Positions 37,283-46,105 are shown, counted from the first letter of the stretch. The stretch: DNA of 64,000 bases from Pokkaliibacter plantistimulans (GCF_003194385.1 NZ_LAPT01000036.1:1-64000); one strand, 5' to 3'. Numbers and translations: made by a program. Notes: generated by a model from the sequence alone, not told the origin.

Positions 37283-40200
37283 CTATGGCTGGCGTCTGGC
37301 TGCCAGCTGGCGTAAGTAGTCCAGTCGCTCCTGCTGGCCGAGGGTGGCGATCTGCCCCGGGGCGCTGGTCTGGCTGAATGTCTCCGGCTTCAGTGCACCA
37401 CGGTCGAGGCTCTGCTCGGCCGCAGTGAGGCAATGTTCTGCCAGCTGGTGCTTGCCCCATGCCAGCAGATTGCCGATCACACTGAGGCGCGTCGGCATAT
37501 CAGCAGGCAGCAGCAGGGTGTTGATAACGTGCTCTTGGGTGGCTTTGTCAGCCTCGGTAAACACCTGCTCCGGTATGGCCAGCAGACTGTCAACCTGCTG
37601 TGGCAGACCGGGCAACCGGTTGCTGGCATCCAGTAACCGCTTCAGTCCTGCCTGCTGCCGGGCCGGATCCTCGCTGCTCATGTCGGCCCGGCACAGGAAG
37701 GTATGCAGCGCCATGATGTTGGTCCGGCCGAGGTTGGAAACCCCCGGTAACCCGGACTGAATCAGCGGGGGGAGCAATTCATCCAGTAACTGACGGTCAG
37801 GGCCACGTTGCCAGTCTTCCGGCACGCCCATTTTACGGGTGAAGTTACCCAGAAAATTGACCACCGAAGTGATCTTGTTCAGGGTGAAGCCGCTGCGCTG
37901 GTTTGTTTCCTGCTGCTGACGCTGTGCCAGCACGCCTGTCTGTGCAGAAGGGCTGGCGGGGAGTTCCTGACGGCCGATATGGTTCAGCTTCTGTGCCAGG
38001 GTAGACGGACGGTTGCTGGCCATGGGGTGTTGCCGCAAGCCCTCGTTGACCAGCGCGTCAATCAACTGCCGTGCCTGCGGCCAGCCCCACTGGCAATGGG
38101 GCTGCTGCATCATTTTGCTTGCCAGATAGAAGGCTTCCGTCAGCTCCGCATGGCTTTCCTGACCGATAAAGAGGCGATCAGCATTCTGATCGTTCAGGGG
38201 GGCGGACGAGATAGTGGTGTCGGCGTAGCCGAAACCGGCGCGCGGATTGACGTAGTTGTGATTGATATAGGCCGCCATGCCGATATCCACTTTGACCTCA
38301 CCAGATTGATCTGTCAGATGCAGGGTGTGTTTGGTCTGGTCATCACGCAGTAAGACGGCATAGGGCATGGCCGGATCATGGGCATCGAAGCGGGCGTGAC
38401 CGGCCAGACCGTGGAAACAGGTGCGGGCAACGAAGTCCAGATTCTGTTTGGCGTGATCAAGCAAATCAAACTCGTGCTCATGCTGTTTAAGCAGATGGGT
38501 CAGCAGCTGCGCTTCATTGCCTGCCATCCAGTTCACATCCCGTTCTGCCAGTTGCAGGCTTTGTCTGGCCCGCTGCGCGGCCTGATCATTGACCGAGACC
38601 AGCGCCACGGTGCCACCCATGGCTTTGCCGCAGCCGAGGTTGGCGTACTTTTGCAGGCTCTTGCACAGGATCAGCCGCAGCTTGCCCTGTTGCAGGGGCT
38701 TGGCCAGCTGATGGAGCAGGCTGTCGACTTCACCGCGTTGCTCCAGTGTGGTGTCCAGCATCACCACCATCGGTTTGCTGAAGCGCGAGGCCGCGGCCAG
38801 TTTGCTGTTGATGGCGCCGACCAGGGTGTCCACCGTAATGTCAGGGCGATGACCCTTCTGGCTGGGGATGCTGTCATGCAGGGTGGCGCTGAACGCCCCA
38901 CCACTCATTCCGGGCAGGTGCAGCCCGGCTCTCAGACTGTGTTTGGCACGACTCAGCAGCGATGCCTGCTGCGGGTAATCGCGGACGGTATTGGTCTCGT
39001 AGTAGCTGGGGATCTTCTCCCCCGACGGTTTCAGCAGGTCGTCCACCTTGCTGCTGCCTGCCAGCTTGCGGCACAGATTGAGGCCGGTCGACAGCGCTGC
39101 CATCCCTGAGCTGAACAGCCGTACTTCGCTGTCCTGACGCAGTGCGGGTGGCAGCAGGTGATGCCCTCCGGTCGAGGCCGCGGCCTGATGAAAGTCGTGC
39201 AGGGTATAGGGGCGGCTGGCGCTCAGGCAAACCTGCATTTCCTCCATCAGGATGTTGTAGGCATTGATGAACTGCGCACTGTTACGGCTGAGCGCGGGCA
39301 TGCTGTCAGCCACCGCGTGCAGCGCCTGCAGCCCACTGGCTAACAGCGGATTGTGCCGGTGCCGCTGGTCCAGCCCTTTTTCTTCCAGTGTGGTCACCAG
39401 CGAGTCGATCAGGGCGGCAGCCGTCCCGGCCAGTGCTGACATGGCATGGTCAGCCGGGATGGCGCGCAGGGCGGTGCTGACCGAATCGGCCTGCTGTGGT
39501 TTGAGTCGCTGCAGCAGCTGGAGGTTGTCGACGGTGCGGTCGCTGGCGACGGGGCCACTGTTCACGCCGCTGGTCGCATAGAGAGAAGGTGCGCCGCCAA
39601 AATGCTCGCAGTAGCGCTTGCCATACTCAACGGCCAGACCGTTCTCCAGATTCAGGGCAAACAGCCCTGGCTGTAATGGCTTGAGGTGCTGGTTCAGATA
39701 ATCGGCCGTGGTGGTGAACTGCTCAGGCGTCTTACCATCGTGGCACAGCTGTTTGACGATCTGCTTGGCTGCATGGCGGCTATTCACAAAGATGATGTTG
39801 TTATCGTTCTGACCTCCGCTGGCGTGATACAGCGCCAGACAGCGGTCGAGCTGAGCGGTGGAGGGTTTGGTCCTGACGTAGTCGGTATCCAGCGGGTGGC
39901 GCAGGGCTATTTTGCTGCCCTGGCGGATGTCGGCGGTACGAGGGGGCATACCTTCCTGGGCGAAGTGCAGGCCATACTGACTGGCGATCTGTTCACCGCC
40001 TTTGATACTGGCCAGCTGCTGTCGGCGCAGTGCGGCAAAATCGCTGCCGTGGCTCGATTGCTGCTGGGTACGCTGATACAGCCAGGATTGCGCCAGCAGG
40101 TGCTGCAACTCCTGCTGTACGCCGCTGTGGCTGCTGCGCTGCAGCGATGCCAGCCGGTCGGTCAGCCGAGCCTGCTGAGCGGCGGCGCCTGCACCGGAGG

Positions 40201-40294
40201 CCGGTAGCGACTGCGAGCGCTGTAAGGTGGATGGCTGGCCCGCCGCGGCCAGCAGCGATGTCTGCGGCAGTCCGGCATGAGTGACCCGTGTCAT
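37283..40294 (-). CDS. Large uncharacterised protein with Cys/Met-type PLP-enzyme signatures
   Basis: I do not recognise this 1003-residue protein as a named family. Residues 1-100 are Ser/Gln/Ala-rich with no signal peptide. Residues about 385-715 contain, in order, marks of fold-type I PLP enzymes of the cystathionine synthase group: FSSGMAALS (394-402), a beta-strand ending VVMLDTT (509-515), SLQKY-N-G-KAMGG with candidate Schiff-base Lys549, and DRLFIGQES (706-714) matching the C-terminal L-R-x-S-x-G-x-E motif. YVRTKPST near 139 resembles that group's N-terminal Y-x-R motif, which would imply an insertion of about 230 residues. The C-terminal 250 residues are helical. ATG 40294 follows AGGAGG. 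It is single-gene, divergent from a PhoD-like phosphatase. A secreted effector is possible but unproven. Confidence 0.6.
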   Translation of the reverse strand: MTRVTHAGLPQTSLLAAAGQPSTLQRSQSLPASGAGAAAQQARLTDRLASLQRSSHSGVQQELQHLLAQSWLYQRTQQQSSHGSDFAALRRQQLASIKGGEQIASQYGLHFAQEGMPPRTADIRQGSKIALRHPLDTDYVRTKPSTAQLDRCLALYHASGGQNDNNIIFVNSRHAAKQIVKQLCHDGKTPEQFTTTADYLNQHLKPLQPGLFALNLENGLAVEYGKRYCEHFGGAPSLYATSGVNSGPVASDRTVDNLQLLQRLKPQQADSVSTALRAIPADHAMSALAGTAAALIDSLVTTLEEKGLDQRHRHNPLLASGLQALHAVADSMPALSRNSAQFINAYNILMEEMQVCLSASRPYTLHDFHQAAASTGGHHLLPPALRQDSEVRLFSSGMAALSTGLNLCRKLAGSSKVDDLLKPSGEKIPSYYETNTVRDYPQQASLLSRAKHSLRAGLHLPGMSGGAFSATLHDSIPSQKGHRPDITVDTLVGAINSKLAAASRFSKPMVVMLDTTLEQRGEVDSLLHQLAKPLQQGKLRLILCKSLQKYANLGCGKAMGGTVALVSVNDQAAQRARQSLQLAERDVNWMAGNEAQLLTHLLKQHEHEFDLLDHAKQNLDFVARTCFHGLAGHARFDAHDPAMPYAVLLRDDQTKHTLHLTDQSGEVKVDIGMAAYINHNYVNPRAGFGYADTTISSAPLNDQNADRLFIGQESHAELTEAFYLASKMMQQPHCQWGWPQARQLIDALVNEGLRQHPMASNRPSTLAQKLNHIGRQELPASPSAQTGVLAQRQQQETNQRSGFTLNKITSVVNFLGNFTRKMGVPEDWQRGPDRQLLDELLPPLIQSGLPGVSNLGRTNIMALHTFLCRADMSSEDPARQQAGLKRLLDASNRLPGLPQQVDSLLAIPEQVFTEADKATQEHVINTLLLPADMPTRLSVIGNLLAWGKHQLAEHCLTAAEQSLDRGALKPETFSQTSAPGQIATLGQQERLDYLRQLAARRQP

Positions 40295-40455
40295 GGCGCC
40301 TCCTGAGACTTCAAGCATTCTATGTGAGTCGCTTTCCAGCGGGATTGGTTGCAGAACACACCGACAGTGATGTCATTCCATGCAGCAGACTGAAGCAGCT
40401 GTTGACTGGCAAGGGGACGGTGACGTCATCACTATGGACAAATTTAGACAGCAGT

Positions 40456-42429
40456 ATGGATGCCGTTATGGATCACCCTGACCTCGCCACCGCCTCTTCC
40501 GGCTTGCCTGACATTGTTGCCGGTCCGCTGTTGCGGCGTGCCGAAGCGAACCGGCTGGTGTTCTGGCTGGTAAGCACTTGCCCACTGCACTGGCAGCTGA
40601 AACTCAGCGTCGGTGACGGTGCGGAGCAGGCCGGGCAGCGTCCGGCCGGAACCTCTCAGGCCCTGCAGGTGGGGCTGCGCTGCTGGATTCACCTGCTCGA
40701 TTTCCAGCTGGAGCAGCCACTGCCTGATGATCAGCCGGTCAGCTATGACCTGCAGTATCAGCACGCTGATCAGCCTGAGGCGGACTGGCTGGGGATACGC
40801 CAGTGGGCGCCCGAGCTGTGTTATGACAATGAAGCGCTGCCACGCATTCTGGTGCGTCAGCAGCTGACCCAGCTGTTGCATGGCTCTTGCCGTAAGCCGC
40901 ATTTCCCCGCTGGCGATGGTCTGGTGCGGGCCGATCAGTGGCTGGCCGAACATCGCCAGCAGAATGATCACTGGCCCAGCCTGATGATGCTCTCCGGTGA
41001 TCAGATTTATGCCGATGATGTAGCTGGCCCGATGCTGGTTGCCATTCATCAGGTGATGGCACTGCTGGGGCTGTGGCCGGAGCAGTTGCAGGGGGCCAGG
41101 GTCAGCAACACCGCTGAGCTGCTGGGCAGCGAGCATTGTTACTACGACCGTCAGCACCTGCTGCCGGACACGGCGCTGGCAGAAGAGGTCAGACGGCGTT
41201 TCTTTCGCGGCGTGCGCAAACCGATCTTTACCTCCGACTCGGCACACAACCATCTGATCACCTTTGCTGAAGTGGTAGCCATGTACTGTCTGGTCTGGTC
41301 ACCGCTGCTGTGGCGTCAGCTGCAGCTGGCGTGCCCGGCGCGGCTGACGGCCGAGGCCCGGCAGTGCTTTGAGCGGGAGCGGGAGCATATTGAGGCCTTT
41401 GCTGGTGGGCTTACCGCGGTGAGGCGAGTCCTTGCTCACCTGCCAAGCTATATGATCTTTGATGATCACGATGTCACCGATGACTGGAATCTGAATGCCG
41501 AGTGGGAAGAGGCCGCTTATGGCAATGCCTTTTCCCGCCGCATTATTGGCAATGCACTGCTGGGTTATCTGCTGTGTCAGGGCTGGGGTAACCAGCCTGA
41601 ACGCTTTGCCGCGGTGATGCCGGAACTACAGCAATGGTTGCTGCAGGCGCAGCAGGGTGAGGCTGCGCAGCGCCATGATGAACTGATCACACATCTGCTC
41701 GGCAGTCGTTACTGGCACTACGCGCTGGCTACCGAACCGGCACTGGTGGTGCTGGATACCCGCACCCAGCGCTGGCGCTCCGAGCGCAGTCTGGCCCGGC
41801 CGTCAGGGCTGATGGACTGGGAGGCGCTGGTGGAGCTGCAACAGACGCTGATGGACCGTCAGGCTGTCGTACTGGTGTCGCCGGCACCGGTATTCGGGGT
41901 CAAGCTGATCGAGGCGATACAGCGGTTGTTCACCTGGTTCGGCAAACCGCTGATGGTGGACGCCGAGAACTGGATGGCCCATCCGGGAGCGGCCAACGTG
42001 ATGCTGAATATCTTCCGTCATCCACGCACCCCGCAGCATTTCGTCATCCTGTCCGGCGACGTGCATTACTCCTTTGTCTACGACATTCATCTGCGTTTTC
42101 GCCGGCAGGGGCCGACAATCTGGCAAATCACCAGCAGCGGTCTGAAGAATGAGTTCCCGCACCGTCTGCTCGACAGCTTCGACCGTCTCAATCGCTGGCT
42201 GTATGCCCCCTGGTCGCCGTTGAACTGGCTGACCAAACGGCGGCGGATGCGGGTTCACCCCCGTCGGCCACAGCAGGCTTCGCGCGGTGAACGGCTGATC
42301 AATGGGGCGGGGATGGGGTATGTGCGGCTGGATCCGGCCGGTGAGCCGCTGGAAGTGGTACAGCTGATGGTGGACGGACGCAAACTGGCCTTTGAAGTAC
42401 ACGAAGGGGAAGAGGAGCACTGGGCCTGA
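40456..42429 (+). CDS. PhoD-like metallophosphatase family protein
   Basis: This belongs to the alkaline phosphatase D-type superfamily, cytoplasmic by lack of a signal peptide. The metal-binding motifs are all present: SGDQIYADD, IFDDHDVTDDWN and LSGDVHYSF. The start is uncertain: the frame runs back to 40288, overlapping the divergent gene; ATG 40456 or 40468 are likely (658 or 654 residues), neither with a strong ribosome site. The N-terminal 150 residues form an extra domain before the catalytic part. Substrate unknown. It is divergent from the giant PLP-like gene. Confidence 0.72.
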   Translation: MDAVMDHPDLATASSGLPDIVAGPLLRRAEANRLVFWLVSTCPLHWQLKLSVGDGAEQAGQRPAGTSQALQVGLRCWIHLLDFQLEQPLPDDQPVSYDLQYQHADQPEADWLGIRQWAPELCYDNEALPRILVRQQLTQLLHGSCRKPHFPAGDGLVRADQWLAEHRQQNDHWPSLMMLSGDQIYADDVAGPMLVAIHQVMALLGLWPEQLQGARVSNTAELLGSEHCYYDRQHLLPDTALAEEVRRRFFRGVRKPIFTSDSAHNHLITFAEVVAMYCLVWSPLLWRQLQLACPARLTAEARQCFEREREHIEAFAGGLTAVRRVLAHLPSYMIFDDHDVTDDWNLNAEWEEAAYGNAFSRRIIGNALLGYLLCQGWGNQPERFAAVMPELQQWLLQAQQGEAAQRHDELITHLLGSRYWHYALATEPALVVLDTRTQRWRSERSLARPSGLMDWEALVELQQTLMDRQAVVLVSPAPVFGVKLIEAIQRLFTWFGKPLMVDAENWMAHPGAANVMLNIFRHPRTPQHFVILSGDVHYSFVYDIHLRFRRQGPTIWQITSSGLKNEFPHRLLDSFDRLNRWLYAPWSPLNWLTKRRRMRVHPRRPQQASRGERLINGAGMGYVRLDPAGEPLEVVQLMVDGRKLAFEVHEGEEEHWA

Positions 42430-42454
42430 TCAGCGTCGTTCTGTGCGGATCCAT

Positions 42455-42482
42455 AAAGAAAAAAGGACCCGCAAAGGTCCTT
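42455..42482 (-). terminator. Terminator of pcaDCHG
   Basis: AAGGACC/GGTCCTT stem with a 6-nt loop. On the minus strand it is followed by TTTTTCTTT, ending the pca operon about 150 bases after pcaG. Confidence 0.78.
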
Positions 42483-42628
42483 GAAAGGGGCTGTACCTGC
42501 CCGTCCAGACACGACAGGGCCTGTCAGACAGGCACCGGGGCAGGAGCAGCGGTTGGCATCGTAAGGGTAACGTTGCACAACTCGGGAGCGGCCAGCAGCA
42601 GGCTGTGCTGCTGGCCTTCAGGCGTTAC

Positions 42629-43237
42629 TCAGTAATCGAAGAACACCGTGGCGTTGTCGCCCTGCATACGGATATCAAAGCGATAACGCACGCCATAGGG
42701 GCTGTCGACACGCTTGGCCACCAGCGTATGGCGACGGCCTTCCGGCACCTGATTGAGGATCGGGTCCTGGGCGTTGGCCGCCGCTTCATCCTCGAAATAC
42801 AGACGGGTGTAGGAGTGAATCAGCAGGCCACGCATAAAGACGATGACGTTGATAAAGGGCGCATGGCCGTCTTCGATACTGCCGGGTTTGATGGTCTCAA
42901 ACTGGAAGTGGTTACCGGGCAGGGTGCCGGTGCCCATGCGACCGAAACCGTTGAACTCGGGGTCCAGTGCGCGCTCTTCACGCTGATCCGCAGGGTGGGC
43001 GAAGCGACCGCTGCTGTTGGCCTGCCAGATTTCAATCATGGCGTCATCAACGGTGTTACCGGCACCGTCAAACACCTGTCCGACGATCTCGATGTAATCC
43101 CCCTTGGTCTTGTCGCTGGCCAGCTTGCCGGAGGTAATGGGGGGCAGCGGATAGCCGTACTGACGCGGAGTCAGGCCGTAGGCGAAGTAAGGGCCAACGG
43201 TTTGGCTTGGGGTTTCCTTGAGCTTGTTGTCTGCCAT
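42629..43237 (-). CDS. pcaG: Protocatechuate 3,4-dioxygenase alpha subunit
   Basis: PcaG pairs with PcaH to open the ring of protocatechuate between the two hydroxyls. The alpha subunit (202 residues) has the dioxygenase beta-sandwich (SQTVGPYFAYGL, EIWQANSSGRFAHP, FQFETIKPG) but not the iron ligands. GGAGGG precedes the ATG and lies at the pcaH end; the genes are two bases apart. Confidence 0.96.
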   Translation of the reverse strand: MADNKLKETPSQTVGPYFAYGLTPRQYGYPLPPITSGKLASDKTKGDYIEIVGQVFDGAGNTVDDAMIEIWQANSSGRFAHPADQREERALDPEFNGFGRMGTGTLPGNHFQFETIKPGSIEDGHAPFINVIVFMRGLLIHSYTRLYFEDEAAANAQDPILNQVPEGRRHTLVAKRVDSPYGVRYRFDIRMQGDNATVFFDY

Positions 43238-43239
43238 GA

Positions 43240-43956
43240 TCAGCCCTCCAGCGGGGTGGCGTTGGGGCCACGCAGGACGATATCGAAGATGTAACCCAGC
43301 GCGAAGTTTTCCTCGGTGACATCAATGGAGAAGGTGCTTACCAGACGGCTGCGTGCCGTTTCGGGAATGCCCTTGTAAATCGGGTCGAGGTCGAGCAGGG
43401 GGTCGCCGGGGAAATACATCTGGGTGACCAGACGGGTGCGAATGGTCGGCCCGAACAATGAAAAGTGAATATGGTTCGGACGCCAGGCGTTGGGGTGGTT
43501 GCCCCAGGGATAGGCACCGGGCTTGATGGTGTAGAACTTGTAACGACCTTCGCTGTCAGTGACGCAACGGCCTGAACCCTGGAAGTTGGGGTCCAGCGGG
43601 GCATCGTGCTGATCACGCTTGTGTACATAGCGACCGGCGGCATTGGCCTGCCAGACTTCGATCAGGGTATTGGGGACCGGGTTGCCATGTTCGTCCAGTA
43701 CACGACCGGTAACGATGATGCGCTCGCCCAGTGGCTCGCCATTGACCTGACCGTTCTTGGTCAGATCGCTGTCCAGCGGACCGACGTGCTCGGCACCGAA
43801 CACCGGGCCGGTGTCTTCCGCCAGGGTGGTGCTCACTTCTACCAGAGCCTGATCCACGCCGCGCAGACGGGTGGACTTGTAACCTTCATCGATGTAGCCG
43901 GGATGGCTGCTCCAGTCGCGCTGGCCGTAGGCGGCCTTGTAATCACGGGCGCTCAT
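43240..43956 (-). CDS. pcaH: Protocatechuate 3,4-dioxygenase beta subunit
   Basis: The iron-bearing subunit, 238 residues. The non-heme Fe(III) ligands are visible: Tyr in GRYVHKRDQ (about 110), Tyr in GAYPWGN (about 149), and the two His in RPNHIHFSLFG (about 162 and 164). AGGAGA precedes the ATG. It is the third gene of pcaD-pcaC-pcaH-pcaG. Confidence 0.96.
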   Translation of the reverse strand: MSARDYKAAYGQRDWSSHPGYIDEGYKSTRLRGVDQALVEVSTTLAEDTGPVFGAEHVGPLDSDLTKNGQVNGEPLGERIIVTGRVLDEHGNPVPNTLIEVWQANAAGRYVHKRDQHDAPLDPNFQGSGRCVTDSEGRYKFYTIKPGAYPWGNHPNAWRPNHIHFSLFGPTIRTRLVTQMYFPGDPLLDLDPIYKGIPETARSRLVSTFSIDVTEENFALGYIFDIVLRGPNATPLEG

Positions 43957-44010
43957 AGGAATCTCCTGAATGCTTGTTCTTGTCGTCAGGCAGTAATAAC
44001 GCTTCGCTGC

Positions 44011-44397
44011 CTATACAGGATTGTTCGCCAGGCTGGCATAGGCCTCTTTGGCGATCTTGATCGCGGTGTTGGCTGCCGGTACGCCGGCGTAAAGGCCGAC
44101 CTGCAGTAACACTTCCTTCACTTCCTCCACGGTGGCACCGGTATTCACGGTGGCGCGGATGTGCATCGCCAGTTCATCGTGATGGCCGAGCGCGGCCATC
44201 AGGGCGATGGTGATCAGGCTGCGATCACGTTTGCTCAGGCCATCGCGGCTCCAGACGCTGCCCCAAGCGGCTTCAGTGATAAAGCGCTGAAAGTCTTTAT
44301 CAAAGTCGGTGATATTGGCACTGGCACGGTCGACGTGCTTGTCACCCAATACCGAGCGGCGCACTTGCATGCCGCTTTCATAACGTTCATCAGACAA
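44011..44397 (-). CDS. pcaC: 4-carboxymuconolactone decarboxylase PcaC
   Basis: PcaC decarboxylates 4-carboxymuconolactone to 3-oxoadipate enol-lactone. The 128 residues fit (about 130 is usual), with MQVRRSVLGDKHVDR, WGSVWSRDGL and EVKEVLLQVGLYAGVPAAN. The frame is open further upstream, but the family N-terminus LSDERYESGMQVRR begins at a TTG (44397) preceded by AAGGAG at seven bases. TTG shares an 8-base overlap, TTGTCTGA, with the pcaD stop, so its translation is likely coupled to pcaD. It is separate from PcaD, not the fused PcaL. Confidence 0.92.
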   Translation of the reverse strand: MSDERYESGMQVRRSVLGDKHVDRASANITDFDKDFQRFITEAAWGSVWSRDGLSKRDRSLITIALMAALGHHDELAMHIRATVNTGATVEEVKEVLLQVGLYAGVPAANTAIKIAKEAYASLANNPV

Positions 44398-45202
44398 GGC
44401 CGTTCTCCTTGAAGAAGGTGGCAATATGGCCTGCCAGCGCCTCAGGCTGTTCCGCACAGGGAATGTGGGCGGCATCGGGCAGGGTGACAAAACGGGATCC
44501 CTTGATCAGCTGCGCCATGGATTCCACCAGAGCGGGCGGTGTGGAACCGTCTTCCTCGCCGACCACGCACAGGGTGGGCAGGGTCAGCTGACTGGTTGAC
44601 GCGGTCAGATCATTGTCACGCAGCGCCGCGCAGGTGCCGACGTAACCTTCGACCGGTGAGTTGATCAGCATGTTTTTCCACAGCTGCAACTTGTCCTGAT
44701 GGTTGGCGTGGTAATCCCTGGCGAACCACACCTTCATGATGTTGTCGGCGATGGTGGCCAGACCCTGTTCCCTGACCAGACTGATGCGGGTGTTCCAGCC
44801 GTCTTCGGTGCCGATCTTGTGAGCGGTATCACAGAGCACCAGTGCCTTGACCAGATCGGGGCGCTGTGCCGCCACGCCCTGAGCGATCACCCCCCCCACC
44901 GACAGTCCGCACAGCAGCACCTGATTCAGTTGCAGGCTGTCGAGCAGCACCACGAGGTCGTCGATATGGCGTTGCATGCGGTAGGGAGCAGGGGTGGCTG
45001 TCGACAGGCCGTGGCCGCGTTTGTCATAGCGGAGGAAGCGAATACCGGGGATGGCGGCGCTCAGGTAAGGCAACAGCGGATTCCAGACGCGGAAGTCAGT
45101 CCCCAGGGAGTTGGCAAATACCATGATCGGGCCACTGGCATCCTGGCTGGTGGATTCCAGGCTGTAGTGGATGCGGCAACCGTCGATATTCAACACGTTC
45201 AT
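44390..45202 (-). CDS. pcaD: 3-oxoadipate enol-lactonase PcaD
   Basis: PcaD hydrolyses the enol-lactone to 3-oxoadipate. It is a 270-residue alpha/beta hydrolase with the oxyanion segment ANSLGTDFRVW, nucleophile elbow GLSVGG (Ser about 103), and catalytic His in DAAHIP near 248. ATG 45202 follows AGGAGA; an upstream TTG at 45205 is less likely. It is the first gene of pcaDCHG. Its leader has a long hairpin and a separate palindrome upstream (listed separately), suitable for control by PcaQ. Confidence 0.94.
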   Translation of the reverse strand: MNVLNIDGCRIHYSLESTSQDASGPIMVFANSLGTDFRVWNPLLPYLSAAIPGIRFLRYDKRGHGLSTATPAPYRMQRHIDDLVVLLDSLQLNQVLLCGLSVGGVIAQGVAAQRPDLVKALVLCDTAHKIGTEDGWNTRISLVREQGLATIADNIMKVWFARDYHANHQDKLQLWKNMLINSPVEGYVGTCAALRDNDLTASTSQLTLPTLCVVGEEDGSTPPALVESMAQLIKGSRFVTLPDAAHIPCAEQPEALAGHIATFFKENGLV

Positions 45203-45219
45203 CAATCAGATCTCCTGTC

Positions 45220-45275
45220 AGGATAAAGACAGGCGTAAGCGCGAAGGCTTCGCCGTGGGTGTTTGTCTTTATCCT
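45220..45275 (-). promoter_or_regulatory. Long hairpin in the pcaD leader
   Basis: AGGATAAAGACA (45220-45231) and TGTCTTTATCCT (45264-45275) are perfect 12-bp complements. Between them is a small GCGAA/TTCGC hairpin. The structure ends directly before the ribosome site of pcaD. It may affect translation, or be a regulator site. Confidence 0.5.
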
Positions 45276-45334
45276 TATATCAGCGAATGGTTTAAAAATA
45301 CGCTCCATTTTCTGCATGTAAAATGAGGTTTTGT

Positions 45335-45356
45335 CCGTTTTATATATCGAAAACGG
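45335..45356. promoter_or_regulatory. Palindrome upstream of pcaDCHG, candidate PcaQ operator
   Basis: CCGTTTT, 8-nt spacer, AAAACGG. This perfect 22-bp inverted repeat 130 bases before pcaD is a candidate operator. It does not match the rhizobial PcaQ consensus (ATAACC-N4-GGTTAA) closely, so the binding protein is open. Apart from this and the leader hairpin, the 332-base gap 45203-45534 holds nothing obvious. Confidence 0.4.
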
Positions 45357-45534
45357 AATGAATGCGTTTGAGTTGCTGCAATAGTGAGCAGCCATCAGGG
45401 GGCAAGACGCAGTGTTGCCGCAGGCGTCAGGCGCAGGACTCAGGTTGCAGGGGGAGTACGACAGGGAAAGAAGGGGGAGGCGATGTGGACAGAGTGCCGG
45501 TGGGCCGCAGGAGACGGCTCACCGGCAGTACCGT

Positions 45535-45930
45535 TCAGCGATCTCTGGCAACGATATTTTTGCTCAGGGTCTTCAGCTCGGCACTGGTGTACAGGTCAAG
45601 ACACTTTTTGGTTTTGAACTGGCCCTGCACCGGGCCGCTGTAGCTGCGACGCAGGTACTTGTCCACCATGGCGTCGAGCTTCTGCATGGATTCCGCGCTG
45701 GCCTTGCTGTGCTCCAGCGCAATGCTGGCGGTGATGGAGGCATCCCGCCCGGCTGCGGTTTCAGTGCCGTAGGCTTTGGCCAGACAGTGGCTCAGTGCCC
45801 AGTTGCGCAGTTTATCCTGAGCCGAATACTGGGGGCCGGTATCGGCCCGGGCTGACGAGAGCCACAGGCCAGACAGCGTTAACGCGGACAGTGACAGGCT
45901 GAGGGCAAGGCTGACAGATTTTCGTCCCAT
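45535..45930 (-). CDS. Tai4-like (T6SS amidase immunity) small secreted protein
   Basis: A 131-residue protein with a signal peptide (MGRKSVSLALSLSLSALTLS, cleavage after ARA). The mature part resembles Tai4/Rap1a immunity proteins: WALSHCLAKAY, DASITASIALEHS and TKKCLDLYTSAELKTL, with two Cys that could pair. Tai4 proteins bind Tae4 peptidoglycan amidases in the periplasm. No Tae4 or other T6SS gene is adjacent, so it is an orphan. ATG 45930 follows GGAG. Function as an immunity protein is inferred only from similarity recalled by eye. Confidence 0.65.
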   Translation of the reverse strand: MGRKSVSLALSLSLSALTLSGLWLSSARADTGPQYSAQDKLRNWALSHCLAKAYGTETAAGRDASITASIALEHSKASAESMQKLDAMVDKYLRRSYSGPVQGQFKTKKCLDLYTSAELKTLSKNIVARDR

Positions 45931-45946
45931 GGTCTCCACTCGTTGG

Positions 45947-46105
45947 TTAGCGGCGTGCAATGATCCACACAGCATGCACGATACCGGGGATATAGCCCAG
46001 CAGCGTCAGCAGAATGTTGAGCCAGAAGGCTCCGCCAAAGCCTACCTGCAGAAAGACGCCCAGTGGTGGCAGCAAGATAGCGAAGATGATGCGAATCAGA
46101 TCCAT
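45947..46105 (-). CDS. Pmp3/YqaE family small membrane protein
   Basis: A 52-residue hydrophobic protein with two membrane helices and the family motif ILLPPLGVFLQVG near residues 9-21, ending HAVWIIARR. The family is stress-linked and thought to influence membrane potential. ATG 46105 follows AGGAG; 16 bases separate its stop from the Tai4-like start, so the two may share a transcript. Confidence 0.85.
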   Translation of the reverse strand: MDLIRIIFAILLPPLGVFLQVGFGGAFWLNILLTLLGYIPGIVHAVWIIARR

